Shown here piece by piece: positions 28,401 through 43,019 of a stretch of DNA of 64,000 nucleotides. The stretch lies in the NCBI RefSeq assembly GCF_002918555.1, contig NZ_PQMB01000001.1, positions 1,018,632 to 1,082,631 on the forward strand, in the 5' to 3' direction. The position numbers and the translations under genes are program-made. Under the pieces are notes generated by a model. It was not told where the DNA came from. It ran no database searches and was given only the letters and a program-made list of their open reading frames with translations. The DNA is from Citrobacter amalonaticus (GTDB lineage Bacteria > Pseudomonadota > Gammaproteobacteria > Enterobacterales > Enterobacteriaceae). Each line of letters begins with the position of its first letter. Positions within the stretch are counted from its first letter, which is position 1.

Positions 28401-29320
28401 CCCGGCCAGGGGGAGATCGCCGTCGGATGGTTGTGCGTTTCCACTTTCATCAGGATATGGGCAGGCTCCTGGTGGAAATCGTAGCGTCCGGTGGCGTGGT
28501 CGGCATAATAACGACCGACGTCAGAGCCTTCCATTACCGCTGCGTTGTCTTTATACGCAGAAAGAACGTGATCCGGGGTGGTTTCGAAGGTGTTTTTAAT
28601 CATTTTAAACAGCGACTTCGGCTGCTGTTTCCCATCGATAACCCAGTCAGCATTGAAAATCTTGTGACGGCAGTGCTCAGAGTTCGCCTGGGCGAACATG
28701 TACAGTTCGATGTCGTTCGGGTTGCGCCCCAGCTGAGTGAACGCATCCTGCAGGTAATCAATTTCATCGTCCGCCAGCGCCAGACCAAGACGCAGGTTAG
28801 CGTCAATCAGCGCCTGACGGCCCTCACCCAGCAGATCCACACAGGAAACCGGCGCTGGCTGATGATGAACAAACAGCTTCTCTGCATCATCCAGTGAAGG
28901 GAATACCGTCTCCATCATGCGGTCATGCAGCACCGCTGCAACCTGCTGCCACTGTTCAGCCGTCAGTTCTGAGGCCTCAACATAGTACGCGACGCCGCGC
29001 TCAAGGCGGTTAATCTGTTGCAGGCCGCAGTTGTGGGCAATATCGGTCGCTTTGGAAGACCAGGGGGAGATGGTGCCAGGACGAGGCGTAACCAGCAGCA
29101 GCGTCCCTTCCGGGGTATGGCTGCTTAAGTTCGGGCCATATTCCAGCAGCCGGGCAAGCTGCGCCTGCTCATCGCCACTCAGCGGCGCATTCAGATCGGC
29201 AAAATGGACGTACTCAGCGTAAATATTGTGGACCTGGAGGTTGGCAGCCTGAAAGCGCGCCAGCAGTTTGTTAATACGGAATGCCGACAGTGCAGGCGAA
29301 CCACGCAGAATTTCCATCAT
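25433..29320 (-). CDS. purL: Phosphoribosylformylglycinamidine synthase
   Basis: 1295-residue fused FGAM synthase, the fourth step of purine synthesis (FGAR plus glutamine plus ATP to FGAM). Order: N-terminal domain, linker, two AIRS-like halves (motif [24 protein letters not shown]), then the C-terminal glutaminase with nucleophile Cys in GVCNGCQMM and the His/Glu of HPERV. I start at 29320 ([11 protein letters not shown]) as in E. coli, ignoring 37 upstream in-frame codons. A PurR box lies 76 bases upstream. Confidence 0.98.
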   Translation of the reverse strand: MMEILRGSPALSAFRINKLLARFQAANLQVHNIYAEYVHFADLNAPLSGDEQAQLARLLEYGPNLSSHTPEGTLLLVTPRPGTISPWSSKATDIAHNCGLQQINRLERGVAYYVEASELTAEQWQQVAAVLHDRMMETVFPSLDDAEKLFVHHQPAPVSCVDLLGEGRQALIDANLRLGLALADDEIDYLQDAFTQLGRNPNDIELYMFAQANSEHCRHKIFNADWVIDGKQQPKSLFKMIKNTFETTPDHVLSAYKDNAAVMEGSDVGRYYADHATGRYDFHQEPAHILMKVETHNHPTAISPWPGAATGSGGEIRDEGATGRGAKPKAGLVGFSVSNLRIPGFEQPWEEDFGKPERIVTALDIMTEGPLGGAAFNNEFGRPALNGYFRTYEEKVNSHNGEELRGYHKPIMLAGGIGNIRADHVQKGEIVVGAKLIVLGGPAMNIGLGGGAASSMASGQSDADLDFASVQRDNPEMERRCQEVIDRCWQLGDANPILFIHDVGAGGLSNAMPELVSDGGRGGRFELRDILSDEPGMSPLEIWCNESQERYVLAVAADLLPLFDELCRRERAPYAVIGEATEEQHLSLNDRHFDNQPIDLPLDVLLGKTPKMTRDVQTLKAQGDALNRADITVADAVNRVLHLPTVAEKTFLVTIGDRTVTGMVARDQMVGPWQVPVANCAVTTASLDSYYGEAMSIGERAPVALLDFSASARLAVGEALTNIAATQIGDIKRIKLSANWMAAAGHPGEDAGLYEAVKAVGEELCPALGLTIPVGKDSMSMKTRWQEGNEQREMTSPLSLVISAFARVEDVRHTITPQLSTEDNALLLIDLGKGHNALGATALAQVYRQLGDKPADVRDVGQLKGFYDAIQALVAQRKLLAYHDRSDGGLLVTLAEMAFTGHCGIQADIATLDDDPLAVLFNEELGAVIQVREDDRDAVEALLAQFGLGDCVHYLGQAVSGDRFVIEADGHAVFSESRTTLRTWWAETTWQMQRLRDNPECADQEHNAKTNDADPGLNVTLSFDINEDIAAPYIATGARPKVAVLREQGVNSHVEMAAAFHRAGFDAIDVHMSDLLGGRIGLGNFQSLVACGGFSYGDVLGAGEGWAKSILFNNRVRDEFETFFHRPQTLALGVCNGCQMMSNLRELIPGSELWPRFVRNHSDRFEARFSLVEVTQSPSLLLQGMVGSQMPIAVSHGEGRVEVRNDAHLAALESKGLVALRYVDNFGKVTETYPANPNGSPNGITAVTTENGRVTIMMPHPERVFRTVSNSWHPENWGEDGPWMRIFRNARKQLG

Positions 29321-29395
29321 AAGTCTCTCGTCTTCTAAGCTTTCGGTGTGCCCAAGTGGGGAAACGGGCGTCATTATAAAGAATCTGGCGCGCTG

Positions 29396-29411
29396 ACGAA
29401 ACCGTTTGCGT
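29396..29411. promoter_or_regulatory. PurR operator of purL
   Basis: ACGAAACCGTTTGCGT matches the PurR palindrome ACGCAAACGTTTGCGT with few changes and corresponds to the E. coli purL operator, in the purL promoter region. Confidence 0.88.
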
Positions 29412-29576
29412 CGAAATAAAATCCACAGCAATTTTTGCCATACGATGCGACCAATGACTGTAATTAGTTGCCAACTGGCGGAAGTTTACGCAAAATGCCG
29501 CTCATTAATGAATAATCCTGGTCTTTATATTGACATCAACAGCCTGAGGCATCGCACGGTTCAGAGAATTAACTAA

Positions 29577-31124
29577 TTGAAAAAATTAAAGATTAATTAT
29601 CTGTTCATCGGCATATTGACGCTGCTGTTGGCAGCGGCCCTCTGGCCATCCATCCCCTGGTTCGGAAAAGCCGACAACCGCATCGCCGCGATTCAGTCGC
29701 GGGGAGAACTGCGCGTGAGCACCATAAACTCGCCGCTTACCTGGTCCACACTCAACGGTAAAGACTATGGACTGGATTACGAACTGGCCCAACAGTTCGC
29801 CAGTTATCTTGGTGTGAAGCTGAAAGTCACCGTACGCCAGAACATCAGCCAGCTGTTTGACGACCTGGACAACGGCAATGCCGACCTGCTGGCTGCGGGT
29901 CTGGTTTACAACAGCGAGCGCGTGAAGAATTACCAGCCTGGCCCCACCTATTACTCTGTCTCCCAGCAGCTCGTTTACAAGGTCGGACAGTATCGTCCCC
30001 GTACGCTGGACAGCGTGAGCGCGGATCGGCTCACCATTGCCCCAGGGCAGGTGGTGATCAATGACCTGCAGGCGCTAAAAGAGAGTAAATTCCCCGAACT
30101 GGGCTGGAAGGTTGACGCCAGAAAAGGGTCGACAGAACTGCTTGATGCGGTGATTTCCGGCGATCTGGATTATACCATCGCCGATTCTGTCGCGATCAGC
30201 CTGTACCAACGCGTACACCCTGAGCTGGCGGTGGCGCTGGACGTTACCGATGAACAGCCCGTGACCTGGTTTAGCCCGCTGGATAATGACAACACGCTCT
30301 CTGCCGCCCTGCTCGACTTCTTCAACTCTATAAATGAAGACGGGTCGCTGGCGCGGCTGGAAGAAAAGTATCTGGGACACGGGGCCGACTTCGATTATGT
30401 CGATACCCGCACCTTCCTGCGCGCGGTGGATGCGGTATTGCCGGAACTGAAGCCACTGTTTGAAAAACACGCTCAGGAAATTGACTGGCGACTGCTGGCC
30501 GCCATCGCCTACCAGGAATCACACTGGGACGCCCAGGCAACGTCGCCAACCGGCGTGCGCGGGATGATGATGCTGACCAAAAATACCGCCCAAAGTCTGG
30601 GACTGACTGACCGGACCGATGCGGAACAGAGCATCAGCGGCGGCGCGCGATATCTCCAGGACATGATGAGGAAAGTGCCGGATACCGTGCCGGAAAATGA
30701 GCGTATCTGGTTCGCACTGGCGGCATACAATATGGGCTATGCACATATGCTCGACGCCCGGACGCTGACGGTTAAGACGAAGGGAAACCCGGACAGCTGG
30801 GCCGACGTTAAACAACGCCTGCCGCTGCTCAGTCAGAAACCGTATTACAGCAAACTGACCTACGGCTACGCACGCGGACACGAAGCCTATGCCTATGTGG
30901 AGAATATCCGTAAATATCAGATAAGCCTCGTGGGTTATTTGCAGGAGAAAGAAAAGCAGAAAGCGGAAACGATGAAACTGGCGCAGGACTACCCCGCCGT
31001 ATCGCCAGATGAGTTCGATAATGAGAAGTTCCCGCTCTCCTCATTTCTTTCGCAAACATCATCAAACTATCTGACGCACTCTCCTTCTCTGCTGTTCTCA
31101 ACGCAGAAGAAGGAGGAAAAATAA
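29577..31124 (+). CDS. mltF: Membrane-bound lytic murein transglycosylase F
   Basis: 515-residue periplasmic lytic transglycosylase. N-terminal hydrophobic export/anchor segment (about residues 8-25), then a substrate-binding-protein-like domain (to about 270), then an SLT catalytic domain with Glu314 in [11 protein letters not shown] and the AAYNMGYAH motif. It cleaves the MurNAc-GlcNAc bond to form 1,6-anhydroMurNAc. The start is TTG 29577, as in E. coli. Divergent from purL; a REP element lies just past its stop. Confidence 0.96.
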   Translation: MKKLKINYLFIGILTLLLAAALWPSIPWFGKADNRIAAIQSRGELRVSTINSPLTWSTLNGKDYGLDYELAQQFASYLGVKLKVTVRQNISQLFDDLDNGNADLLAAGLVYNSERVKNYQPGPTYYSVSQQLVYKVGQYRPRTLDSVSADRLTIAPGQVVINDLQALKESKFPELGWKVDARKGSTELLDAVISGDLDYTIADSVAISLYQRVHPELAVALDVTDEQPVTWFSPLDNDNTLSAALLDFFNSINEDGSLARLEEKYLGHGADFDYVDTRTFLRAVDAVLPELKPLFEKHAQEIDWRLLAAIAYQESHWDAQATSPTGVRGMMMLTKNTAQSLGLTDRTDAEQSISGGARYLQDMMRKVPDTVPENERIWFALAAYNMGYAHMLDARTLTVKTKGNPDSWADVKQRLPLLSQKPYYSKLTYGYARGHEAYAYVENIRKYQISLVGYLQEKEKQKAETMKLAQDYPAVSPDEFDNEKFPLSSFLSQTSSNYLTHSPSLLFSTQKKEEK

Positions 31125-31136
31125 AGAGATGATCTT

Positions 31137-31751
<615 letters not shown>

Positions 31752-31776
31752 TCAGGGTAAACCCAGGCGCTCTGGT

Positions 31777-32412
31777 TTATTCGAGTTGCTGGAGTTCGCC
31801 CCGGGGCGTGACGCGCCAGCGATGTTCACAGAAATAGAGCAGCGGATTATCCTGCTTGCTGTCGCTGTAACCACTGTAAAGGCGCAGCGGCGCGCCAATC
31901 TGACGCTCCAGCTGTGTGACCTTCTCATGCCCCAGGCAGCGCATAGTCAGCAGCCAGCCGCCGTAGCCGCGCTGCATCTGACTGGCGATCAGATTAACGC
32001 GCGGCAGCCACGGCGTATCAAAATAAACCTGCTCCACCAGCGACTGCGGGGAACCGGTAATCAGCCAGATATCGGCATCAGAGCTTAACAGGTAGGTCGT
32101 CAGACGCTCCTGCACCAGTGGAAATGCCGTGACGTTATCGCGAAACCAGCGCACAAAGTCGGCCTGATGCGCCTTCAGACGCTCTTCGCTGCGACCAAAC
32201 GTACATCCCCAGAGCAGCAAACTCATCGGCCAGCGAGCGGCACGTCCTTTTATTAGCAGCGCCACCGCAATAACCGGTAACAAAGGCAGCACAAGCAACG
32301 CATTCAATGGCTGGCGACGGAGTAAATAGCGCAGGAAACTACCGAACATGTCCTGCTGATGTAATGTACCGTCCAAATCAAAAAATACGACGCGACGCTC
32401 CTGACTGATCAA
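31777..32412 (-). CDS. pgpC: Phosphatidylglycerophosphatase C
   Basis: 211-residue HAD-superfamily inner-membrane phosphatase removing phosphate from phosphatidylglycerol phosphate. HAD motif I is FFDLDGTL near residue 10, motif II ITGSPQ near 120, and a hydrophobic segment (LLVLPLLPVIAVALLI) anchors it. The start is TTG 32412 in the same register as the E. coli protein; the ribosome site overlaps the end of the PTS gene, only three bases upstream, so the two may be co-translated. Confidence 0.94.
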   Translation of the reverse strand: MISQERRVVFFDLDGTLHQQDMFGSFLRYLLRRQPLNALLVLPLLPVIAVALLIKGRAARWPMSLLLWGCTFGRSEERLKAHQADFVRWFRDNVTAFPLVQERLTTYLLSSDADIWLITGSPQSLVEQVYFDTPWLPRVNLIASQMQRGYGGWLLTMRCLGHEKVTQLERQIGAPLRLYSGYSDSKQDNPLLYFCEHRWRVTPRGELQQLE

Positions 32413-32415
32413 ACC

Positions 32416-33780
32416 TTACTCCTCTGGATCGTTGAACCCCAACAGCCAGGTAAACAGAAACCCGGCGATAACCGCTACCAGATAGCCTAACAGATAGAAC
32501 ATCACTTTTCCGGTAACAATCGTCAACGCCAGCGGTAATCCTGAAATGCCAAAGGTGATGACCGTCGCCACTTTCCAGTAGCCGATCAGCGCCCCCCCCA
32601 CCGCACCGCCCAGACAGGCGCCGATAAACGGTTTACCCAGCGGGAGGGTCACCCCAAAAATCAGCGGTTCGCCAATGCCGAGCAGTCCCACCGGCAGCGC
32701 GCCCTTAATCACTTTTTTCAACCGCGCATTGCGGGTTTTCATCAGTACGGCAATCGCCGCGCCAACCTGCCCCACGCCGGCCATAGAAAGAATAGGAAGC
32801 AATGCGTTGTAACCGTGAGCCTGCACCAGTTCAACATGAATCGGCACCAGCCCCTGATGCAATCCTGTCAGCACCAGCGGCAGGAAGCTACCCGCCAGCA
32901 CTCCGCCGACCAGAAAACCGCCACGGTCGATAGCCCATGCAGCGCCATGCGCGATAGATTCAGAGATCCACCCACCCAGCGGCTGAAGCACCACAATGGC
33001 AATCGTTCCGGTGATGATGGTGGTCAGCAATGGATTAAGGATCAGCTCCAGCGACCCCGGAAGCACCTGGCGAAATTTACGCTCGATCCAGCACATCAGC
33101 GCCACCACCAGCAGCACGGCAATTACGCCACCGCGTCCTGGCTGTAGCGCCTCGCCAAACAGCGTTATCTGAGCCAGCTGCGGGCTGGAGAGAATTCCCG
33201 CCATCACGCCGCCCAACGCCAGCGAGCCACCAAATACTTTGGCGGTGTTAACCCCCACCAGAATATTCATAATGGCAAACACCGCGCTGCCGAAAATGCC
33301 CATCAGCCCCAGCATATTGGGGTAATGGGTGGCAAAGTCACCGACGATATCCGGACGTTTGAGAATGTTGATAATGCCGGTAATCAGGCCGGAAGCGATA
33401 AACGCAGGAATAAGAGGAATAAAGACGTTTGCCAGCTTACGCAGCGCGTCGCTCATTGGCGCTTTATACTTCGCTTTGGCCTGAGACTTCGTTCGCTCCA
33501 TGTCGTCGATATCAGCCCGTTCACCGCCATTCGCCAGCAGCGCTCGCATCGCCTCCACCACCTGTGCCGCTCTGCCTGGCCCAACAATCAGCTGATGCTG
33601 TGCCCCCTGCTTCACATACCCGCTGACGCCAGGCAACAGTTTAAGACGTGGGATATCAAGCCGTCCGTCATCCTTTACTTCCACCCTGACGCGGGTCATA
33701 CAGTTTTCCAGACGCAGAATGTTATTTTCTCCGCCTATTCCCAGCAAGATCCCGCTGGCAAGCGCCGCCGTCTTATCCAT
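32416..33780 (-). CDS. PTS EIIBC permease, MurNAc-type context
   Basis: 454-residue phosphotransferase permease with an N-terminal EIIB domain (phospho-Cys in ENCMTRVRV near residue 27) and a membrane EIIC domain from about residue 110 with GLHQGLVPIHVELV and the GIGEPLIFGV motif. It lacks EIIA, as MurP does, and so would need Crr. It is clearly diverged from E. coli MurP, but it sits ten bases after murQ and beside an RpiR regulator, so N-acetylmuramate or a related aminosugar is the likely substrate (inference). E. coli K-12 has no gene here. Confidence 0.88.
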   Translation of the reverse strand: MDKTAALASGILLGIGGENNILRLENCMTRVRVEVKDDGRLDIPRLKLLPGVSGYVKQGAQHQLIVGPGRAAQVVEAMRALLANGGERADIDDMERTKSQAKAKYKAPMSDALRKLANVFIPLIPAFIASGLITGIINILKRPDIVGDFATHYPNMLGLMGIFGSAVFAIMNILVGVNTAKVFGGSLALGGVMAGILSSPQLAQITLFGEALQPGRGGVIAVLLVVALMCWIERKFRQVLPGSLELILNPLLTTIITGTIAIVVLQPLGGWISESIAHGAAWAIDRGGFLVGGVLAGSFLPLVLTGLHQGLVPIHVELVQAHGYNALLPILSMAGVGQVGAAIAVLMKTRNARLKKVIKGALPVGLLGIGEPLIFGVTLPLGKPFIGACLGGAVGGALIGYWKVATVITFGISGLPLALTIVTGKVMFYLLGYLVAVIAGFLFTWLLGFNDPEE

Positions 33781-33790
33781 AAATACCTCT

Positions 33791-34684
33791 TTAAAGTTCT
33801 AACGCTGCCCGCAAGAATCCCTGGTGGGCGGAGAGCTTTTCTCTGGCCGCAGTCGCGTCCAGTCCGGTAAGCGCCATCAGGATGGCAGGTTTTACGTCAA
33901 AATCGGTTTGTTTGAGTAACGTTTCAGCGTCTTCCCTGCTAATACCGGTCGCTTCCACCACCATCCGACCAGCACGGTCGATCAGTTTGACGTTGGTGGC
34001 TTTCATATCCACCATCAGGTTCTGATACACCTTGCCGAACTTCACCATGGCACCGGTGGAAATCATATTGAGCACCAGCTTCTGCGCCGTGCCTGATTTT
34101 AATCGCGTTGAGCCGGTGAGCGCCTCTGGCCCGACAACCGGTGAAATGGCGATCTCCGCCTCCTGGGCGACAGGAGAATCAGGATTGCAGGAGATAGCCA
34201 CCGTCGTACACCCTGTCGTACGGGCATATTTCAGACCGCCGATAACGTAAGGCGTGCGTCCCGATGCCGCCAGTCCAACCACCAGATCTTCAGGTGCAAG
34301 AGCAAGAGCCTTAAGATCGTCTTCGCCAAGCTGCGGGCTGTCCTCCGCCCCTTCCACGGCTTTCAGCAGCGCGCCGGGACCACCGGCGATCAATCCAACC
34401 ACCAGCCCATGCGGCACGCCAAACGTCGGTGGACATTCGGAAGCATCCAGCACGCCAAGACGTCCACTGGTGCCAGCCCCCATATAAATAATGCGTCCTC
34501 CCGCCTTTAAAGCATCGGCAGCGGCGTCCACCGCACGCGCAACTTCCGGCAACGTGGCTTTTACTGCTTCCGCTACCAGCGTATCCTGTTGGTTAAAACG
34601 CTGAACCAGCTCAATGGTGGAGAGCGCGTCGAGATCCATTGTCTGCGGATTGCGGGTTTCTGAAACTAAAGTACCGAGATTCAT
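33791..34684 (-). CDS. murQ: N-acetylmuramic acid 6-phosphate etherase
   Basis: 297-residue SIS-domain lyase that removes D-lactate from MurNAc 6-phosphate to give GlcNAc 6-phosphate. Motifs are [22 protein letters not shown] near residue 68, [11 protein letters not shown] near 138 and [18 protein letters not shown] near 185. GAGGAAT precedes ATG 34684. It forms an operon with the PTS gene and is divergent from yfhH. In E. coli murQ lies at another locus, so this is the Salmonella-type arrangement. Confidence 0.95.
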   Translation of the reverse strand: MNLGTLVSETRNPQTMDLDALSTIELVQRFNQQDTLVAEAVKATLPEVARAVDAAADALKAGGRIIYMGAGTSGRLGVLDASECPPTFGVPHGLVVGLIAGGPGALLKAVEGAEDSPQLGEDDLKALALAPEDLVVGLAASGRTPYVIGGLKYARTTGCTTVAISCNPDSPVAQEAEIAISPVVGPEALTGSTRLKSGTAQKLVLNMISTGAMVKFGKVYQNLMVDMKATNVKLIDRAGRMVVEATGISREDAETLLKQTDFDVKPAILMALTGLDATAAREKLSAHQGFLRAALEL

Positions 34685-34697
34685 TTTTATTCCTCAG

Positions 34698-34742
34698 GAA
34701 TTTTTAATTCATATTAAGCGCCCATCATGGAATATTATATTC
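34698..34742. promoter_or_regulatory. Paired palindromes, candidate YfhH/MurR-type operator
   Basis: Two palindromes GAAT-N5-ATTC, at 34698-34710 and 34730-34742, are each followed by AT and preceded by G. Their centres are 32 bases apart, three helical turns, in the murQ/yfhH divergent gap. The layout suits a dimeric or tetrameric RpiR-type repressor. Confidence 0.6.
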
Positions 34743-34800
34743 ATCCGGGCGAGTGAAATTTTGTTTTGCAATCGCCATCACGTTTTCGCCAGGAGAGAGC

Positions 34801-35649
34801 ATGAACTGTTTGAATCGCATTCGTCAGCGTTACCAGGGACTCGCACAGAGTGATAAGAAGCTCGCGGACTATCTCCTTGCCCAGCCTGATAATGCACGGC
34901 ATCTCAGCTCGCTGCAGCTTGCTGCCGAAGCCGGCGTCAGCCAGTCCAGCGTCGTTAAATTTGCGCAAAAACTGGGATTTAAAGGATTTCCGGCACTGAA
35001 ACTGGCGATTATCGAAGCGCTGGCCAGCAGCCCGAATCCCCATTCTGTGCCGGTACATAATCAAATCCGTGGCGACGACCCCATGCTCATCGTCGGGGAG
35101 AAACTTATTCAGGAGAACGTGGCGGCCATGCACGCCACGCTGGATGTCAACAGCGAAGAAAAGCTACTTGAAGGCGTGGCGATGCTACGTGCCGCACGCC
35201 GTATCGTCCTGACTGGCATCGGCGCCTCCGGTCTGGTTGCGCAAAACCTTGCCTGGAAATTAATGAAGATTGGTTTTAATGCCGTCGTTGAGCATGATAT
35301 GCACGCCCTGCTGGCGACGGTGCAGGCGCTGGCGCCGGACGATCTGCTGCTGGCCATTTCTTATAGCGGCGAACGTCGGGAGCTTAATCTGGCAGCGGAT
35401 GAAACATTACGCGCCGGCGCGAGTATCCTTGCGATCACCGGATTTACGCCCAACGCCCTGCAACAACGCGCAACCCGCTGTCTTTATACCATCGCCGAGG
35501 AGCAGGCCACGCGCAGCGCCGCCATCTCTTCGACACATGCGCAAATGATGCTGGCCGACCTGCTCTTTATGGCGCTGGTACAGCAGGATCTGGCACATGC
35601 CCCGGAGCGCATTCGCCACAGCGAGGCGCTGGTAAAAAAACTGGTCTGA
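34801..35649 (+). CDS. yfhH: RpiR-family regulator YfhH (MurR-like)
   Basis: 282-residue regulator with an N-terminal HTH_6 domain (about residues 1-75, SSLQLAAEAGVSQSSVVKFAQKL) and a C-terminal SIS domain (about 125-265, VLTGIGASGLVAQNLAWKL) that senses a sugar phosphate. It matches E. coli YfhH over its whole length from ATG 34801, which follows AGGAGAG. In E. coli it is an orphan; here it is divergent from murQ and a PTS gene and presumably controls them through MurNAc 6-phosphate. Confidence 0.93.
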   Translation: MNCLNRIRQRYQGLAQSDKKLADYLLAQPDNARHLSSLQLAAEAGVSQSSVVKFAQKLGFKGFPALKLAIIEALASSPNPHSVPVHNQIRGDDPMLIVGEKLIQENVAAMHATLDVNSEEKLLEGVAMLRAARRIVLTGIGASGLVAQNLAWKLMKIGFNAVVEHDMHALLATVQALAPDDLLLAISYSGERRELNLAADETLRAGASILAITGFTPNALQQRATRCLYTIAEEQATRSAAISSTHAQMMLADLLFMALVQQDLAHAPERIRHSEALVKKLV

Positions 35650-36340
<691 letters not shown>

Positions 36341-36341
<1 letters not shown>

Positions 36342-37072
36342 TAGCCGCGTGCTTCCAGCATCAGACGCTTCATTTCAGCCACTGCCTCTTTCAGACCGCT
36401 CATGACGGCACGTCCGATAATGGCATGACCGATATTCAGCTCGTGCATCTGTGGCAGCGCAGCAATCGCTTTCACGTTATGATAGGTCAGGCCGTGGCCT
36501 GCGTTCACTTTCAGCCCCAGGCTTGCCGCAAAGGTTGCCGCTTTCGCAATACGAGCCAGCTCCAGTGCCTGCTCAGCGTCGGTTTTCGCATCCGCATAGC
36601 AACCTGTATGAATTTCGATGTACGGCGCGCCCACTTCCGCAGCCGCTTTAATCTGCGTCTCATCGGCATCAATAAACAGCGACACCTGAATACCGGCGTC
36701 AGCCAGACGTTTGCAGGCATCACGCATCTTGTCGCGCTGGCCTGCCACATCCAGACCGCCTTCAGTGGTCACTTCCTGGCGTTTTTCCGGTACCAGACAA
36801 CAAAAATGCGGCTGCGTTTCAACGGCGATCGCCAGCATCTCTTCGGTTACCGCCATTTCCAGATTCATCCGCGTATCCAGCGTCTGACGCAAAATGCGCA
36901 CGTCGCGGTCGGTGATATGACGACGGTCCTCACGCAGGTGTACCGTGATCCCATCAGCCCCTGCCTGCTCCGCGATAAACGCCGCCTGAACCGGATCCGG
37001 ATAAGCGGTGCCGCGTGCATTACGTAAAGTGGCAATATGGTCAATGTTGACGCCTAACAGTAATTCAGCCAT
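36341..37072 (-). CDS. pdxJ: Pyridoxine 5'-phosphate synthase
   Basis: 243-residue TIM-barrel enzyme condensing 1-deoxyxylulose 5-phosphate with 3-amino-2-oxopropyl phosphate in vitamin B6 synthesis. [15 protein letters not shown] at the N-terminus, HLREDRRHI near 45 and [14 protein letters not shown] near 190 are family landmarks. It belongs to the rnc-era-recO-pdxJ-acpS order but is separated from recO by a 274-base gap filled with an ERIC element. Confidence 0.97.
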
Positions 37073-37091
37073 GACAATCCTCGTTAATCAT

Positions 37092-37356
37092 TATCCCCGT
37101 CATACTTCAGGCTGCAGGTTTATTGGCTTTACTCGCTCACCCCAGTCACATACTCATGTACGCTCCTGGGATGTATGAGGGACATCCATGTCCCTCACCG
37201 AAGGCAGCCTTTGGCTGTTCAAATTCGTTCCTGACGAATTTGTCCCCGTGTCGCCGTGTTACCCGGCCTTCGGCCTCGCCCCTTCGGGGGCCAGCGCAAG
37301 CGCTGTTCGAAACGACTACGCCGTTTTGTCCTGCAACTCGAATTATTTAAGGTATA
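37092..37356. repeat. Expanded ERIC element between pdxJ and recO
   Basis: 265 bases bounded by terminal inverted repeats (TATCCCCGTCATACTTCAGG and, at the other end, GCAACTCGAATTATTTAAGG then TATA). It includes the ERIC core CTCACCCCAGTCACATACTC and TACGCTCCTGGGAT. It is 138 bases longer than the 127-base ERIC at 45871, with extra hairpin-rich sequence in the recO-proximal half. Its end provides the recO stop. Confidence 0.85.
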
Positions 37357-38078
37357 TTCGTTTTTACTGCACGTTTGGGTATAAATTGCCGAAACAGCTC
37401 CCGGCTTTTTAACGGCTTGCCCCCAAGATACGGCTTTAGCGCCATGCGGGTAAAGCGTTTCGCGGCGCGCAAGGTATCAACATCCGGAAATTCACGGGAT
37501 TCAAGCGCTTTTAAGTGCCGCCCGGTAAAGGTGTTGTTATCCATCACCACGCTGGCGATAAAGCCCTTTTCTTCGCGGTAGCGGTAGGTCATCGTATCAT
37601 CCACCGATTCGCCGCTACCTGCACAATGGGTAAAATCCACGCCATAGCCCAGATGCCCTAACAGGGCCAGTTCAAAACGACGAAGCACGGGTTCCGGCGT
37701 GCCGGTCGTGCCCGCCAGCGCCTGAATACAGTGCAGATAATCGAAAAAGAGTTCGGAGAAGCGCGTTTCATACTCGAGCACGCGTGAGAGTAGCTCATTG
37801 ATATACAGGCCGCTGTAAAGCGTGATGCCGCTCAGAGGAAGTGCCAGAGAGACCGCTTCAGCGCTACGTAAGGTTTTGACCTCACCGCGCCCACCGAAGC
37901 GGATCAGGAGTGGCGTAAAAGGCTGCAAAGCGCCTTTCAGGTTAGAACGTCTGGAGCGAGCGCCTTTGGCGACGAGGCGCACACGCCCCGACTCTTCCGT
38001 GAAGACGTCCAGCATCAGGCTGGTTTCGCTCCAGGGGCGACTGTGAAGCACGAATGCGCGCTGCCACCCTTCCATCAT
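37347..38078 (-). CDS. recO: DNA repair protein RecO
   Basis: 243-residue recombination mediator that helps RecR load RecA on SSB-coated DNA. An N-terminal OB fold ([23 protein letters not shown]) and helical C-terminal domain match E. coli until [15 protein letters not shown]; then NIP and the stop replace the E. coli ending, because the reading frame runs into the ERIC terminal repeat. The start is ATG 38078 or the next codon ATG 38075. Confidence 0.96.
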   Translation of the reverse strand: MMEGWQRAFVLHSRPWSETSLMLDVFTEESGRVRLVAKGARSRRSNLKGALQPFTPLLIRFGGRGEVKTLRSAEAVSLALPLSGITLYSGLYINELLSRVLEYETRFSELFFDYLHCIQALAGTTGTPEPVLRRFELALLGHLGYGVDFTHCAGSGESVDDTMTYRYREEKGFIASVVMDNNTFTGRHLKALESREFPDVDTLRAAKRFTRMALKPYLGGKPLKSRELFRQFIPKRAVKTNIP

Positions 38079-38111
38079 ACTCGTCGCCTTTCAGGTCGCA
38101 CTGAGGCAATA

Positions 38112-39924
<1,813 letters not shown>

Positions 39925-39959
39925 ATTCACGTTGCCGCCATAATGACGGCAACGTGAAT
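39925..39959 (-). terminator. lepB terminator
   Basis: ATTCACGTTGCCG and CGGCAACGTGAAT form a 13-pair stem ten bases past the lepB stop; the minus strand continues TATTTCTT. Confidence 0.85.
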
Positions 39960-39968
39960 AAATATCCA

Positions 39969-40943
39969 TTAATGGATACCGCCAATACGGCTTAAACGAA
40001 CGCCAGTCGGCCACTCGCCTTCTTGTTTATCAAAACTCATCCAGATCGCCGTCGCCTTACCCACCAGATTCGCTTCCGGTACAAATCCCCAGTAACGGCT
40101 GTCCGCGCTGTTATCGCGGTTATCACCCATCATGAAGTACTGTCCCGGAGGAACGATCCAGGTTGCCGGCTGCTGGCCTGGCTGACGGTAATACATCCCC
40201 ACCTGATCCTGCGCAATCGGCACCATCAGAATACGGTGCGTCACTTCACCCAGCGTCTCTTTACGCCCGGAGAGCCGAATCCCGTTATCTTTGGTTTCAT
40301 TCAGCGGAACTTCGAAGAATCCGCTGCTGGCTTCCCCGCCGTTACGACGAGCAAACGTCTGCACGAAATCGCTCGGCTGAACATCGCTATAGGTCACCGG
40401 CAACGCGTTTTCACACGCCTGACCAGAGCTGCATCCCGGCTGAATCGTCACCTCTTTCGCCACCGGATCGTAAGTCACCTTATCGCCCGGCAAGCCCACC
40501 GCACGTTTGATGTAATCCAGACGCGGGTCTTCAGGGTATTTAAAGACCACGATATCACCACGTTTCGGGTGGCCCGTTTCGATCAGGGTTTTCTGGTAAA
40601 TCGGATCTTTAATTCCATAGGCGAATTTCTCCACCAGAATAAAATCACCGATTAGCAGAGTCGGCATCATCGAACCGGACGGGATCTGGAAGGGTTCATA
40701 GATAAATGAACGCACCACCAACACGATCGCCAGAACCGGGAAAACTGACGCGCCGGTTTCCAGCCAGCCAGGCTTGGGCGCAACTTTTTTCAGGGTCGCG
40801 TCATCCAGCGTATCACCAGCCGCCGCTTGTGCAGCAGCCTGGCGCTCCCGACGTTTTGGCGCGAAAACAAATTTATCCACGCACCACAAAATGCCCGTCA
40901 CCAGTGTGGCAATCACCAGAATCAGGGCAAACATATTCGCCAT
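39969..40943 (-). CDS. lepB: Signal peptidase I
   Basis: 324-residue inner-membrane serine protease that removes signal peptides. Two N-terminal membrane segments (residues 4-24 and about 62-77), catalytic Ser91 in IPSGSMMPTL and Lys146 in YIKRAVGLPGD, and box E GDNRDNSADSRYWGFV near 273. It follows lepA by 19 bases and is co-transcribed with it. Confidence 0.98.
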   Translation of the reverse strand: MANMFALILVIATLVTGILWCVDKFVFAPKRRERQAAAQAAAGDTLDDATLKKVAPKPGWLETGASVFPVLAIVLVVRSFIYEPFQIPSGSMMPTLLIGDFILVEKFAYGIKDPIYQKTLIETGHPKRGDIVVFKYPEDPRLDYIKRAVGLPGDKVTYDPVAKEVTIQPGCSSGQACENALPVTYSDVQPSDFVQTFARRNGGEASSGFFEVPLNETKDNGIRLSGRKETLGEVTHRILMVPIAQDQVGMYYRQPGQQPATWIVPPGQYFMMGDNRDNSADSRYWGFVPEANLVGKATAIWMSFDKQEGEWPTGVRLSRIGGIH

Positions 40944-40962
40944 GCCAACAACTCCTTAAGGA

Positions 40963-42762
<1,800 letters not shown>

Positions 42763-42785
42763 ATAGTGTAATTATTGTGCCTTAC

Positions 42786-42801
42786 GCCTGCCTGGGCAGG
42801 C
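42786..42801 (-). promoter_or_regulatory. Leader hairpin before lepA
   Basis: GCCTGCC and GGCAGGC pair around a tiny loop 24-39 bases upstream of the lepA start. It could modulate translation or be a weak pause; no T-run follows. Confidence 0.35.
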
Positions 42802-42941
42802 TCTGAGAAGTCGCTGTTCTGAGCTTAACGTCTGTTTAACTGAAACGCCGCATTCTACACTACAACGCTGAGGCGAGGAAATGTTCATACAGCAAGGATA
42901 GCGGGAACTGGAAACGACTTAGCAATATCGGTGAAAGTTTT

Positions 42942-43013
42942 GCCGGATGGCGGCAAAAACGCCGGCTCCGGCATGATGGTGAGTATCCAAATCAGGCCTG
43001 ATAAACCCGGCCG
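42942..43013. repeat. REP/BIME element between rseC and lepA
   Basis: GCCGGATGGCGGC and, about 45 bases on, ATCAGGCCTGATAAACCCGG resemble two REP units in opposite orientation. It fills the gap past the rseC stop. Confidence 0.7.
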
Positions 43014-43019
43014 AAAGTA

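Noticed and set aside
28049..28897. 282-codon plus-strand open frame opposite purL
   Set aside because: Fully antisense to purL, with composition expected from the complementary strand.
37123..37412. Short open frames in the pdxJ-recO gap
   Set aside because: They fall inside the ERIC element, whose inverted repeats create chance frames.
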